Shown: positions 37,554 to 51,156, counted from the stretch's first letter. The stretch: 64,000 bases of DNA from Calliopsis andreniformis (GCF_051401765.1 NW_027480449.1:4216001-4280000); one strand, 5' to 3'. Notes: generated from the letters alone by a model not told the origin. Numbers and translations: made by a program.

Positions 37554-39380
37554 GGATTGAGGTTTGAGGACTGAGGATTGAGGATAGAAAATTGAGGATT
37601 GAGGATTGAGGATTGAGCATTGAGGATTGAGGATTGAAGATTGAGGATAGTGTTTTGCGGATTGAACATTGAAGATTGAGGATTGAGGATTGAGGACTGA
37701 AGATTGAGTATTGATGATTGAAGATTGATGATTGAGGATTGAGGGTTATGGATTGAGGACGAGGACTGAGGGTTGAGTATTGATGTCTGAGGTCTGAGGA
37801 TTGAGGATTGAGGATTGAGAATTGAGGATTGAGGATTGAGGATTGAGGATTGAAGATTGAGGATTGGGTATTGAGGATTGAAGAATGAGCATTGAGGATT
37901 GAGGATTGAGGATTGAGGATTGAAGATTGAGGATTGAGGATTGAGGTTTGAGAATTGAAGACTGAGTATTGAGGATTGAAGATTGAGGATTGAGGATTGA
38001 GGATTGAGGATTGAGGATTGAGGATTGACGATTGAAGATTGAGGATTGGGTATTGAGGATTGAAGAATGAGGACTGAGGATTGAGGATTGAGGATTGAGG
38101 ATTGAAGATTGAGTATTGAGGATTGAAGATTGAAGATTGAGGATTGAGGATTGAGGATTGAGGATTTAGGATTGAGGATTGAGGACTGAGGATTGAGGAT
38201 TGAAGATTGAGGATTGAGGATTGAGGATTAAAGGTTGAGCATTGAGGATTGAAGATTGAGGATTGATGATTGAGGATTGAGGATTGAGGATTGAAGATTG
38301 AGGATTGAGGATTGAGGATTGAGGATTGAGGATTGAGGATTGAGGATTGAGGATTGAGGATTGAAGATTGAATATTGATGATTGAAGGTTGAGGATTGAG
38401 GATTGAGGGTTGTGGATTCAGGACGAGGACTGAGGGTTGAGTATTGATGTTTGAGGTCTGAGGATTGAGGATAGAGGATTGAGAAATGAGGATTGAGGAT
38501 TGAGGATTGAAGATAGAGGATTGGGTATTGAGGATTGAAGAATGAGGACTGAGGATTGAGGATTGAGGATTGAGGATTGAAGATTGAGTATTGAGGATTG
38601 AAGAATGAGGATTGAGTATTGAGGATTGAGGATTGAGGATTGAGGATTGAGGATTAAGGATTGAGGGTTGATGGATGAAGATTGAGTATTGAGGATTGAA
38701 GATTGAGGATTGAGGATTGAGGATTGAGGATTGAGGATTGAGGATTGAGGATTGAGGATTGAGGATTGAGGATTGAGGACTGAGTATTGAGGATTGAAGA
38801 TTGAGTATTGAGGATTGAAGATTGAGGATTGAGGATTGAGGATTGAGGATTGAGGATTGAGAATTGAGGATTGAGGATTGAGGATTGAAGATTGAGGATT
38901 GAGGATTGAGGATTAAAGGTTGAGCATTGAGGATTGAGGATTGAAGATTGAAGATTGAGGATTGAGGATTAAAGGTTGAGCATTGAGGATTGAAGATTGA
39001 GGATTGATGATTGAGGATTGAGGATTGAGTATTGGGGATTGAGGATTGAAGATTGAGGATTTGTTGTTGAGGATTGAAGAATGAGGATTGAGGATTGAGG
39101 ATTGAGGATTGAGGATTGAAGATTGAGTATTGAGGATTAAAGATTGAGGATTGAGGATTGGGGATTGAGGATTGAGGATTGAGGATTGACAACTAATTGT
39201 TGAGAACTGAGGGCTGAAGATTGAGTATTCAGGATTGAGGATTCAGAATTGAGGTTTGAGGACTGAGGATTGAGGATTGAGGATTGAAGATTGAATATTG
39301 ATGATCGAAGATTGAGGATTGAGGATTGAGGGTTGTGTATTGAGGACGAGGACTGAGGGTTGAGTATTGATGTCTGAGGT
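37554..39380 (+). repeat. Unit fragment with 497-bp deletion
   Basis: Up to about 38,310 it matches 47.15-47.9 kb. From about 38,340 it follows the C-to-E interval of unit 1. Near 38,914 a GGATTAA-AGGTTGA mark is followed by another only 56 bp later, where unit 1 has them 553 bp apart (13,231 and 13,784). The 497 bp lost are 71 heptamers. One E follows at 39,190. At about 39,384-39,413, inside a pure GGATTGA run, the sequence jumps to the A-C spacer of unit 2, so the rest of this unit and the A of unit 3 are missing. The longest open frame of the window, 551 codons on the - strand at 37,537-39,192, covers this stretch. Confidence 0.83.
39190..39245 (+). repeat. E element of the deleted fragment
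   Basis: Full 56-bp E (CAACTAA start, GTATTCA sixth heptamer). Followed within 200 bp by the junction to unit 3. Confidence 0.87.
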
Positions 39381-39754
39381 CTGAGGATTGAGGATTGAGG
39401 ATTGAGGATTGAGGATGAGGGCTGAGGGTTGAAGGTTGAGGTTTGAGGACTCAGGACTGAGGATTGAGGATTGAGAATTGAGGATTGAGGATTGAGGATT
39501 GAAGATTGAGGATAGGGTATTGAGGATTGAAGAATGAGGATGGAGGATGGGCGATTGAGGATTGAGGATTGAAGATTGAGTATTCAGGATTGGAGATTGA
39601 CGATTGAGGATTGAGGATTGAGGATCGAGGATTGAGGATTGAGGACTGAAGATTGAGTATTGAGGATAGAAGATTGAGGATTGAGGATTGAGGATTGAGG
39701 ATTGAGGATTGAGAATTGAAGATTGAGTATTGGGGACTGAGTGTTGAGGGTTGA

Positions 39755-39915
39755 GTGATGAGGATTGATGTTTGTGGATAGAGATTTGAAGATTGCAGAT
39801 TGAGTATTGAGTATTGGAACCTGTGATTTGCGGATATTCTATTGAGGATTGAGGATTGACAACTGATTGTTGAGGACTGAGGGCTGAAGATTGAGGATTC
39901 AGGATTGAGGATTCA
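39755..39915 (+). repeat. C cassette without an A partner
   Basis: The A cassette expected 594 bp upstream, at about 39,161, is absent: the junction at 39.38-39.41 kb cut it off. Confidence 0.89.
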
Positions 39916-41817
39916 GAATCGAGGCTTGAGGACTGAGGATTGAGGATTGAGGATTGAGGATTGAGGATTGAGGATTGACGATTGAGGATTGAAGATTCAG
40001 TATCGAGGATTGAAGATTGAGGGTGGAGGATTGAGGATTGAGGACTGAGGATTGAGGATTGAGGATTGAGTACTGAAGATTGAGTACTGATTGCTGAGGA
40101 TTGAGGATTGAGGATTGAGGACTGAGGATTGAGGATTGAGGATTGAAGATTGAATATTGATGATTGAAGATTGAGGATTGAGGATTGAGTGTTGTGGATT
40201 GAGGAAGATGACTGAGGGCTGAGTATTGATGTTTGAGGTCTGAGGATTGAGGATTGAGGATTGAGAATTGAGGATTGAGGATTGAGGATTGAAGATTGAG
40301 GATTGGGTATTGAGGATTGAAGAATGAGCATTGAGGATTGAGGATTGAGGATTGAGGATTGAAGATTGAGTATTGAGGATTGAGGTTTGAGAATTGAAGA
40401 TTGAGTATTGAGGATTGAAGATTGAGGATTGAGGATTGAGGATTGAGGATTGAGGATTGAGGATTGAGGATTGAGGATTGAGGATTGAGGATTGAAGATT
40501 GAATATTGATGATTGAAGGTTGAGGATTGAGGATTGAGGGTTGTGGATTCAGGACGAGGACTGAGGGTTGAGTATTGATGTTTGAGGTCTGAGGATTGAG
40601 GATAGAGGATTGAGAAATGAGGATTGAGGATTGAGGATTGAAGATAGAGGATTGGGTATTGAGGATTGAAGAATGAGGACTGAGGATTGAGGATTGAGGA
40701 TTGAGGATTGAAGATTGAGTATTGAGGATTGAAGAATGAGGATTGAGTATTGAGGATTGAGGATTGAGGATTGAGGATTGAGGATTAAGGATTGAGGGTT
40801 GAGGGATGAAGATTGAGTATTGAGGATTGAAGGTTGAGGATTGAGGATTGAGGATTGAGGATTGAGGATTGAGGATTGAGGATTGAGGATTGAGGATTGA
40901 GGATTGAGGACTGAGGATTGAGGATTGAAGATTGAGTATTGAGGATTGAAGATTGAGGATTGAGGATTGAGGATTGAGGATTGAGGATTGAGAATTGAGG
41001 ATTGAGGATTGAGGATTGAAGATTGAGGATTGAGGATTGAGGATTAAAGGTTGAGCATTGAGGATTGAAGATTGAGGATTGATGATTGAGGATTGAGGAT
41101 TGAGGATTGAGGATTGAGGATTGAGGATTGAGTATTGAAGATTGAGGATTGATGATTGAGGATGGAGGATTGAGGATTGCGGATTGAGTATTGGGGATTG
41201 AGGATTGAGTATTGAGGATTGAAGATTGAGGATTGAGGATTGAGGATTGAGGATTGAGGATTGAGGATTGAGGATTGAGGATTGAGGATTGAGGATTGAG
41301 GATTTAGGATTGAGGATTGAGGATTGAGGATTGAGGATTGAGGATTGAGGATTGAGGATTGAGGATTGAGGATTGAAGATTGAGTATTGAGGATTGAAGG
41401 TTGAGGATTGAGGATTGAGGATTGAGGATTGAGGATTGAGGATTGAGGATTGAGGATTGAGGATTGAGGATTGAGGATTGAGGATTGAGGATTGAAGATT
41501 GAGTATTGAGGATTGAAGATTGAGGATTGAGGATTGAGGATTGAGGATTGAGGATTGAGGATTGAGGATTGAAGATTGAAGATTGAGGATTGAGGATTAA
41601 AGGTTGAGCATTGAGGATTGAAGATTGAGGATTGATGATTGAGGATTGAGGATTGAGTATTGGGGATTGAGGATTGAAGATTGAGGATTTGTTGTTGAGG
41701 ATTGAAGAATGAGGATTGAGGATTGAGGATTGAGGATTGAGGATTGAAGATTGAGTATTGAGGATTAAAGATTGAGGATTGAGGATTGGGGATTGAGGAT
41801 TGAGGATTGAGGATTGA

Positions 41818-41873
41818 CAACTAATTGTTGAGAACTGAGGGCTGAAGATTGAGTATTCAGGATTGAGGATTCA
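41818..41873 (+). repeat. First E element of unit 3
   Basis: Offset 18,810 from the E at 23,008. Confidence 0.88.
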
Positions 41874-43656
41874 GAATTGAGGTTTGAGGACTGAGGATTG
41901 AGGATTGAGGATTGAAGATTGAATATTGATGATCGAAGATTGAGGATTGAGGATTGAGGGTTGTGTATTGAGGACGAGGACTGAGGGTTGAGTATTGATG
42001 TCTGAGGTCTGAGGATTGAGGATTGAGGATTGAGGATTGAAGATTGAGTATTGAGGATCGAAGATTGAGGATCGAGGATTGAGGATTGAGGATTGAGGAT
42101 TGAGGATTGAGGATTGAAGATTGAGTATTGATGATTGAATATTGAGGATTGAGGATTGATGACTGAGTATTGAGGATTGAAGATTGAGGATTCAGGATTG
42201 AGGATTGAGGATTGAGGATTGAGGGTTGTGGATTGGGGACCAGGACTGAGTGTTGAATATTGATGTTTGAGGTCTGAGGATTGAGGATTGAGGATTGAGA
42301 ATAGATGATTGAGGATTGAGTATTGAGGATTGAGGATTGAGGATTGAGGATTGAGGATTAAGGATTGAGGGTTGAGGGATGAAGATTGAGTTTTGAGGAT
42401 TGAAGATTGAGGATTGAGGATTGAGGATTGAGGATTGAGGATTGAGGATTGAGGATTGAGGATTGAGGATTGAGGATTGAGGACTGAGGATTGAGGATTG
42501 AAGATTGAGTATTGAGGATTGAAGATTGAGGATTGAGGATTGAGGATTGAGGATTGAGGATTGAGAATTGAGGATTGAGGATTGAGGATTGAAGATTGAG
42601 GATTGAGGATTGAGGATTAAAGGTTGAGCATTGAGGATTGAAGATTGAGGATTGATGATTGAGGATTGAGGATTGAGGATTGAGGATTGAGGATTGAGGA
42701 TTGAGTATTGAGGATTGAGGATTGATGATTGAGGATGGAGGATTGAGGATTGCGGATTGAGTATTGGGGATTGAGGATTGAGTATTGAGGATTGACGATT
42801 GAGGATTGAGGATTGAGGATTGAGGATTGAGGATTGAGGATTGAGGATTGAGGATTGAGGATTGATGATTGAGGATTGAGGATTGAGGATTGAAGATTGA
42901 GTATTGACGATTGAAGATTGAGGATTGAGGATTGAGGATTGAGGATTGAAGATTGAGGATTGGGTATTGAGGATTGAAGAATGAGGACTGAGGATTGAGG
43001 ATTGAGGATTGAGGATTGAAGATTGAGTATTGAGGATTGAAGATTGAGGATTGAGGATTGGGGATTGAGGATTGAGGATTGAGGATTTAGGATTGAGGAT
43101 TGAGGATTGAGGATTGAGGATTGAAGATTGAGTATTGAGGATTGAAGGTTGAGGATTGAGGATTGAGGATTGAGGATTGAGGATTGAGGATTGAGGATTG
43201 AGGATTGAGGATTGAGGATTGAGGATTGAGGATTGAGGATTGAAGATTGAGTATTGAGGATTGAAGATTGAGGATTGAGGATTGATGATTGAGGATTGAG
43301 GATTGAGGATTGAGGATTGAAGATTGAAGATTGAGGATTGAGGATTAAATGTTGAGCATTGAGGATTGAAGATTGAGGATTGATGATTGAGGATTGAGGA
43401 TTGAGGATTGAGGATTGAGGATTGAGGATTGAGGATTGAGTATTGAAGATTGAGGATTGATGATTGAGGATGGAGGATTGAGGATTGAGGATTGAGTATT
43501 GGGGATTGAGGATTGAAGATTGAGGATTTGTTGTTGAGGATTGAAGAATGAGGATTGAGGATTGAGGATTGAGGATTGAGGATTGAAGATTGAGTATTGA
43601 GGATTAAAGATTGAGGATTGAGGATTGGGGATTGAGGATTGAGGATTGAGGATTGA

Positions 43657-43712
43657 CAACTAATTGTTGAGAACTGAGGGCTGAAGATTGAGTATTCAGG
43701 ATTGAGGATTCA
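43657..43712 (+). repeat. Second E element of unit 3
   Basis: 1,839 bp after the first E; 426 bp before B. Confidence 0.88.
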
Positions 43713-44082
43713 GAATTGAGGTTTGAGGACTGAGGATTGAGGATTGAGGATTGAAGATTGAATATTGATGATCGAAGATTGAGGATTGAGGATTGAGGGT
43801 TGTGTATTGAGGACGAGGACTGAGGGTTGAGTATTGATGTCTGAGGTCTGAGGATTGAGGATTGAGGATTGAGGATTGAAGATTGAGTATTGAGGATCGA
43901 AGATTGAGGATCGAGGATTGAGGATTGAGGATTGAGGATTGAGGATTGAGGATTGAAGATTGAGTATTGATGATTGAATATTGAGGATTGAGGATTGATG
44001 ACTGAGTATTGAGGATTGAAGATTGAGGATTGAGGATTGACGATTGAAGATTGAGGATTGGGGACTGAGAGTTGATGGTTGA

Positions 44083-44243
44083 GTGATGAGAATTGATGTT
44101 TGTGGATAGAGATATGAAGATTGCAGATTGAGTATTGCGTATGGAAAACTCTGGACTGAGGATACTCTAGTGATGATTGAGGATTGACAACTGATTGTTG
44201 AGGACTGAGGGCTGAAGATTGAGGATTCAGGATTGAGGATTCA
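44083..44243 (+). repeat. B cassette of unit 3, branch 2
   Basis: Matches 36,130 at offset 7,953 and 25,273 at offset 18,810. Confidence 0.89.
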
Positions 44244-44989
44244 GGACTGTGGTTTGAGGACTGTGGATTGATGATTGAGGATTGGGGATTGAGAATTGAG
44301 GATCGAGGATTGAAGATTGAAGATTGGGTATTGAGGATTGAACGTTGAGGATTGAGGATTGAGGATTGAGGATTGAGGCCTGAGGATTGAGAATTGAGAA
44401 CTGAGAATGAGGACTGAGGGCTGAGGGTTGAGGTTTGAGGAATGAGGATTGGGGGTTGAGGATTGAGGATTGAGGATTGAGGATTGAGGATTGAGTACTG
44501 AAGATTGAGTATTGATGACTGAGGATTGAGGATTGAGGATTGTGGATTGAGGATTGAGGATAGAGGATTGAGGATTGAGGATTGAGGATTGAGCATTGAG
44601 GATTGAGGATTGAAGATTGAGGATTGTGTTTTGCGGATTGAACATTGAAGATTGAGGATTGAGGATTGAGGACTGAAGATTGAGTATTGATGATTGAAGA
44701 TTGATGATTGAGGATTGAGGGTTATGGATTGAGGACGAGGACTGAGGGTTGAGTATTGATGTCTGAGGTCTGAGGATTGAGGATTGAGGATTGAGAATTG
44801 AGGATTGAGGATTGAGGATTGAAGATTGTGGATTGGGTATTGAGGATTGAAGAATGAGCATTGAGGATTAAGGATTGAGGATTGAGGATTGAAGATTGAG
44901 GATTGAGGATTGAGGTTTGAGAATTGAAGACTGAGTATTGAGGATTGAAGATTGAGGATTGAGGATTTAGGATTGAGGATTGAGGACTG

Positions 44990-47900
44990 AGGATTGAAGA
45001 TTGAGGATTGAGGATTGAGGATTAAAGGTTGAGCATTGAGGATTGAAGATTGAGGATTGATGATTGAGGATTGAGGATTGAGGATTGAAGATTGAGGATT
45101 GGGTTTTGCGGATTGAACATTGAAGATTGAGGATTGAGGATTGAGGACTGAAGATTGAGTATTGATGATTGAAGATTGATGATTGAGGATTGAGGGTTAT
45201 GGATTGAGGACGAGGACTGAGGGTTGAGTATTGATGTCTGAGGTCTGAGGATTGAGGATTGAGGATTGAGAATTGAGGATTGAGGATTGAGGATTGAAGA
45301 TTGAGGATTGGGTATTGAGGATTGAAGAATGAGCATTGAGGATTGAGGATTGAGGATTGAGGATTGAAGATTGAGGATTGAGGATTGAGGTTTGAGAATT
45401 GAAGATTGAGTATTGAGGATTGAAGATTGAGGATTGAGGATTGAGGATTGAGGATTGAGGATTGAGGATTGAGGATTGAGGATTGACGATTGAAGATTGA
45501 GGATTGGGTATTGAGGATTGAAGAATGAGGACTGAGGATTGAGGATAGAGGATTGAGGATTGAAGATTGAGTATTGAGGATTGAAGATTGAAGATTGAGG
45601 ATTGAGGATTGAGGATTGAGGATTTAGGATTGAGGATTGAGGACTGAGGATTGAAGATTGAGGATTGAGGATTGAGGATTAAAGGTTGAGCATTGAGGAT
45701 TGAAGATTGGGGATTGATGATTGAGGATTGAGGATTGAGGATTGAGGATTGAGGACTGAATATTGAAGATTGAGGATTGATGATTGAGGATTGAGTATTG
45801 AGGATTGAGGATTGAGTATTGGGGATTGCGGATAGAACATTGAGGATTGAGGATTGAGGATTGAGGATTGGGGATTGAGGATTGAGTATCGAGGATTGAA
45901 GATTGAAGATTGGGTATTGAGGATTGATCATTGAGGATTGAGGATTGAGGATTGAGGATTGAGGATTGAGGATTGAGGATTGAATATTGATGATTGAAGG
46001 TTGAGGATTGAGGATTGAGTGTTGTGGATTCAGGACGAGGACTGAGGGTTGAGTATTGATGTTTGAGGTCTGAGGATTGAGGATAGAAGATTGAGAATTG
46101 AGGATTGAGGATTGAGGATTGAAGATTGAGGATTGGGTATTGAGGACTGAAGAATGAGGACTGAGGATTGAGGATTGAGGATTGAGGATTGAAGATTGAG
46201 TATTGAGGATTGAAGATTGAGGATTGAGGATTGAGGATTGAGGATTGAGGATTGAGGATTGAGGATTGAGGATTGAGGGTTGAGGATTGAAGATTGAGTA
46301 TTGAGGATTGAGGATTGAGGATTGAGGATTGAGGATTGAGGATTGAGGATTGAGGATTGAGGATTGAGGATTGAGGTTTGAGGACTGAGGATTGAGGATT
46401 GAAGATTGAGTATTGAGGATTGAAGATTGAGGATTGAGGATTGAGGATTGAGGATTGAGGATTGAGGATTGAGGATTGAGGATTGAGGATTGATGTTTGA
46501 GGTCTGAGGATTGAGGATAGAGGATTGAGAATTGAGGATTGAGGAGTGAGGATTGAGGATTGAGGATTGAGGCCTGAGGATTGAGAATTGAGAACTGAGG
46601 ATGAGGACTGAGGGCTGAGGGTTGAGGTTTGAGGTATGAGGATTGGGGGTTGAGGATTCAGGATTGAGGATTGAGGATTGAGGATTGAGTACTGAAGATT
46701 GAGTATTGATGACTGAGGATTGAGGATTGAGGATTGTGGATTGAGGGTTGAGGATTGAGGATTGAAGATTGAGTATTGAGGATTGAAGATTGAGGATTGA
46801 GTATTGAGGATCGAGGATTGAGAATGAGGGCTGAGGGTTGTGGATTGAGGTTTGAGGGTTGAGGACCGAGGATTGAGGATTGATGGTTGAGTATTGGGGA
46901 TTGAAGATTGAGGATTGAGGATTGAGGATTGAGGATTGAGGTTTGAGGATTGAGGATTGAAAATTGAGGACTGAGGACTGAGTGTTGAGGGTTGAGTGAT
47001 GAGAATTGCTGTTTGTGGATAGAGATTTAAAGATTGCAGATTGAGTATTGAGTATTGAAAACTGTGAATTGATGATATTCTATTGAGGATTGAGAATTGA
47101 CAACTGATTGTTGAGGACTGAGATCTGAAGATTGAGGATTCAGGATTGAGGATCCAGGATTGAGGTTTGAGGACTGAGGATTGAGGATAGAAAATTGAGG
47201 ATTGAGGATTGAGGATTGAGCATTGAGGATTGAGGATTGAAGATTGAGGATAGTGTTTTGCGGATTGAACATTGAAGATTGAGGATTGAGGATTGAGGAC
47301 TGAAGATTGAGTATTGATGATTGAAGATTGATGATTGAGGATTGAGGGTTATGGATTGAGGACGAGGACTGAGGGTTGAGTATTGATGTCTGAGGTCTGA
47401 GGATTGAGGATTGAGGATTGAGAATTGAGGATTGAGGATTGAGGATTGAAGATTGAGGATTGGGTATTGAGGATTGAAGAATGAGCATTGAGGATTGAGG
47501 ATTGAGGATTGAGGATTGAAGATTGAGGATTGAGGATTGAGGTTTGAGAATTGAAGACTGAGTATTGAGGATTGAAGATTGAGGATTGAGGATTGAGGAT
47601 TGAGGATTGAGGATTGAGGATTGACGATTGAAGATTGAGGATTGGGTATTGAGGATTGAAGAATGAGGACTGAGGATTGAGGATTGAGGATTGAGGATTG
47701 AAGATTGAGTATTGAGGATTGAAGATTGAAGATTGAGGATTGAGGATTGAGGATTGAGGATTTAGGATTGAGGATTGAGGACTGAGGATTGAGGATTGAA
47801 GATTGAGGATTGAGGATTGAGGATTAAAGGTTGAGCATTGAGGATTGAAGATTGAGGATTGATGATTGAGGATTGAGGATTGAGGATTGAAGATTGAGGA

Positions 47901-49370
47901 TTGGGTTTTGCGGATTGAACATTGAAGATTGAGGATTGAGGATTGAGGACTGAAGATTGAGTATTGATGATTGAAGATTGATGATTGAGGATTGAGGGTT
48001 ATGGATTGAGGACCAGGACTGAGGGTTGAGGATTGATGTCTGAGGTCTGAGGATTGAGGATTGAGGATTGAGAATTGAGGATTGAGGATTGAGGCTTGAA
48101 GATTGAGGATTGGGTATTGAGGATTGAAGAATGAGCATTGAGGATTGAGGATTGAGGATTGAGGATTGAAGATTGAGGATTGAGGATTGAGGTTTGAGAA
48201 TTGAAGATTGAGTATTGAGGATTGAAGATTGAGGATTGAGGATTGAGGATTGAGGATTGAGGATTGAGGATTGAGGATTGAGGATTGACGATTGAAGATT
48301 GAGGATTGGGTATTGAGGATTGAAGAATGAGGACTGAGGATTGAGGATTGAGGATTGAGGATTGAAGATTGAGTATTGAGGATTGAAGATTGAAGATTGA
48401 GGATTGAGGATTGAGGATTGAGGATTTAGGATTGAGGATTGAGGACTGAGGATTGAAGATTGAGGATTGAGGATTGAGGATTAAAGGTTGAGCATTGAGG
48501 ATTGAAGATTGGGGATTGATGATTGAGGATTGAGGATTGAGGATTGAGGATTGAGGACTGAATATTGAAGATTGAGGGTTGATGATTGATGATTGAGTAT
48601 TGAGGATTGAGGATTGAGTATTGGGGATTGCGGATAGAACATTGAGGATTGGGGATTGAGGATTGAGTATCGAGGATTGAAGATTGAAGATTGGGTATTG
48701 AGGATTGATCATTGAGGATTGAGGATTGAGGATTGAGGATTGAGGATTGAGGATTGAAGATTGAATATTGATGATTGAATGTTGAGGATTGAGGATTGAG
48801 TGTTGTGGATTCAGGACGAGGACTGAGGGTTGAGTATTGATGTTTGAGTTCTGAGGATTGAGGATAGAAGATTGAGAATTGAGGATTGAGGATTGAGGAT
48901 TGAAGATTGAGGATTGGGTATTGAGGACTGAAGAATGAGGACTGAGGATTGAGGATTGAGGATTGAGGATTGAAGATTGAGTATTGAGGATTGAAGATTG
49001 AGGATTGAGGATTGAGGATTGAGGATTGAGGATTGAGGATTGAGGATTGAGGATTGAGGGTTGAGGATTGAAGATTGAGTATTGAGGATTGAAGATTGAG
49101 GATTGAGGATTGAGGATTGAGGATTGAGGATTGAGGATTGAGGATTGAGGATTGAGGATTGAGGATTGAGGATTGAGGACTGAGGATTGAGGATTGAAGA
49201 TTGAGTATTGAGGATTGAAGATTGAGGATTGAGGATTGAGGATTGAGGATTGAGGATTGAGGATTGATGATTGAGGATTGAGGATTGAGGATTGATGTTT
49301 GAGGTCTCAGGATTGAGGATAGAGGATTGAGAATTGAGGATTGAGGAGTGAGGATTGAGGATTGAGGATT
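44990..49370 (+). repeat. Duplicated segment pair at 2,802-bp offset
   Basis: About 44,990-46,570 matches about 47,790-49,370. Marks include GAGGAGTGAGG (46,541 and 49,343), the only places I saw that variant, and the GGACGA hexamer near 45,208 (GGACCA in the second copy). The intervening 46,550-47,900 belongs to the block shared with 36.95-38.31 kb at offset 9,603. So the right domain starts as [segment][D block][segment]. Confidence 0.82.
46996..47156 (+). repeat. D cassette
   Basis: Twin of the copy at 37,393 (GAATTGC at heptamer 2). The 460 bp from 47,027 keep the same length as after the D copies at 716, 54,659 and 60,671. Confidence 0.88.
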
Positions 49371-50051
49371 GAGGATTGAAGATTGAGGATTGATGATTGA
49401 GGATTGAGGATTGAGGATTGAGGATTGAAGATTGAGTATTGAGGATTGAAGATTGAGGATTGAGGATTGAGGATTGAGGATTGAGGATTGAGGATTGAGG
49501 ATTGAGGATTGAGGATTGAGGATTGAGGGTTGAGGGATGAAGATTGAGTATTGAGGATTGAAGATTGAGGATTGAGGATTGAGGATTGAGGATTGAGGAT
49601 TGAGGATTGAGGATTGAGGATTGAGGATTGAGGATTGAGGATTGAGGATTGAGGACTGAGGATTGAGGATTGAAGATTGAGTATTGAGGACTGAAGATTG
49701 AGGATTGAGGATTGAGGATTGAGGATTGAGGATTGAGGATTGAGGATTGAGGATTGAGGATTGAAGATTGAGGATTGAGGATTGAGGATTAAAGGTTGAG
49801 CATTGAGGATTGAAGATTGAGGATTGATGATTGAGGATTGAGGATTGAGGATTGAGGATTGAGGATTGAGTATTGAAGATTGAGGATTGATGATTGAGGA
49901 TGGAGGATTGAGGATTGAGGATAGAGTATTGGGGATTGAGGATTGAAGATTGAGGATTGAGGATTGAGGATTAATGATTGAGTATTGAGGATTGAAGATT
50001 GAGAATTGAGGATTGAGGATTGAACATTGAGGACTGAGCGTTGATGGTTGA
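49371..50051 (+). repeat. Satellite leading to an A-C dyad
   Basis: Mostly pure runs with AGATTGA-GTATTGA pairs. A GGATTAA-AGGTTGA-GCATTGA mark is near 49,790, and GGATTAA again near 49,971. From about 49,790 it parallels 56.31 kb onward at an offset near 6,520. Confidence 0.78.
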
Positions 50052-50792
50052 GTGATGAGAATTGATGTTTGTGGATAGAGATTTGAAGATTGCAGATTGG
50101 GTATTGAGTATTGAAAACTGTGAATTGAGGATATTCTATTGGGGATTGAGGATTGACAACTGATTGTTGAGGACTGAGGGCTGAAGATTGAGGATTCAGG
50201 ATTGAGGATTCAGATTTGTGGTTTGAGGACTGAGGATTGAAGATTGAAGATTGAGTATTGAGGGTAGAGGATTGAGGATTGAGGATTGAGGATTGAGGAT
50301 TGAGGATGAGGGCTGAGTGTTGAAGGTTGAGGTTTGAGGACTCAGGACTGAGGATTGAGGATTGAGAATTGAGGATTGAGGATTGAGGATTGAAGATTGA
50401 GGATAGGGTATTGAGGATTGAAGAATGAGGATGGAGGATGGGCGATTGAGGATTGAGGATTGAAGATTGAGTATTCAGGATTGGAGATTGACGATTGAGG
50501 ATTGAGGATTGAGGATCGAGGATTGAGGATTGAGGATTGAAGATTGAGTATTGAGGATTGAAGATTGAGGATTGAGGACTGAGGATTGAGGATTGAGGAT
50601 TGAGAATTGAAGATTGAGTTTTGGGGACTGAGTGTTGAGGGTTGAGTGATGAGGATTGATGTTTGTGGATAGAGATTTGAAGATTGCAGATTGAGTATTG
50701 AGCATTGGAACCTGTGAATTGAGGATATTCTATTGAGGATTGAGGATTGACAACTGATTGTTGAGGACTGAGGGCTGAAGATTGAGGATTCA
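50052..50792 (+). repeat. A-C dyad with shortened C
   Basis: A 50,052-50,212 and C 50,646-50,792, starts 594 bp apart. This C is 147 bp: one GGATTCA-GGATTGA pair near the end is missing. It has GCATTGG at heptamer 9 and GAATTGA at 11, a C branch shared only with 57,176. Confidence 0.88.
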
Positions 50793-50995
50793 GAATCGAG
50801 GCTTGTGGACTGAGGATTGAGGATTGAGGATTCAGGATTGAGGATTGAGGATTGAGGACTGAGGATTGTGTATTGAGGATTGAGGATTGAGTATTGAAGA
50901 TTGAGGATTGGGGATTGAGGATTGAGGATTGAGGATTGATGATTGAGGATTGACGATTGAAGATTGAGAATTGGGGACTGAGAGTTGATGGTTGA

Positions 50996-51156
50996 GTGAT
51001 GAGAATTGGTGTTTGTGGATAGAGATATGAAGATTGCAGATTGAGTATTGCGTATGGAAAACTCTGAACTGAGGATACTCTAGTGAGGATTGAGGATTGA
51101 CAACTGATTGTTGAGGACTGAGTGCTGAAGATTGAGGATTCAGGATTGAGGATTCA
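50996..51156 (+). repeat. B cassette, branch 1
   Basis: GAACTGA at 11, GGATTGA at 14 and GTGCTGA at 19. It starts only 350 bp after the C at 50,646, with the whole E-E interval missing between C and B, so a deletion or crossover of roughly 4 kb is implied. Confidence 0.86.

Larger units (their letters stand above)
39381..44550 (+). repeat. Higher-order unit 3 (about 5.2 kb, lacks A)
   Basis: C at 39,755, E at 41,818, E at 43,657, B at 44,083. Equivalent to 20,580-25,740 at offset 18,803, then 18,810. C-to-E is 2,063 bp, one heptamer over units 1 and 2. Ends where GGATTGA-GGATAGA replaces the GGGTTGA of unit 2 near 25,741. Confidence 0.89.

Noticed and set aside
37537..39192. A 551-codon open frame on the - strand, the longest in the window
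   Set aside because: It is S-I-L-N-P-Q-S repeat throughout, crosses a deletion junction and a cassette fragment, and has no recognisable domain. The frame is open only because the - strand heptamer has no stop.
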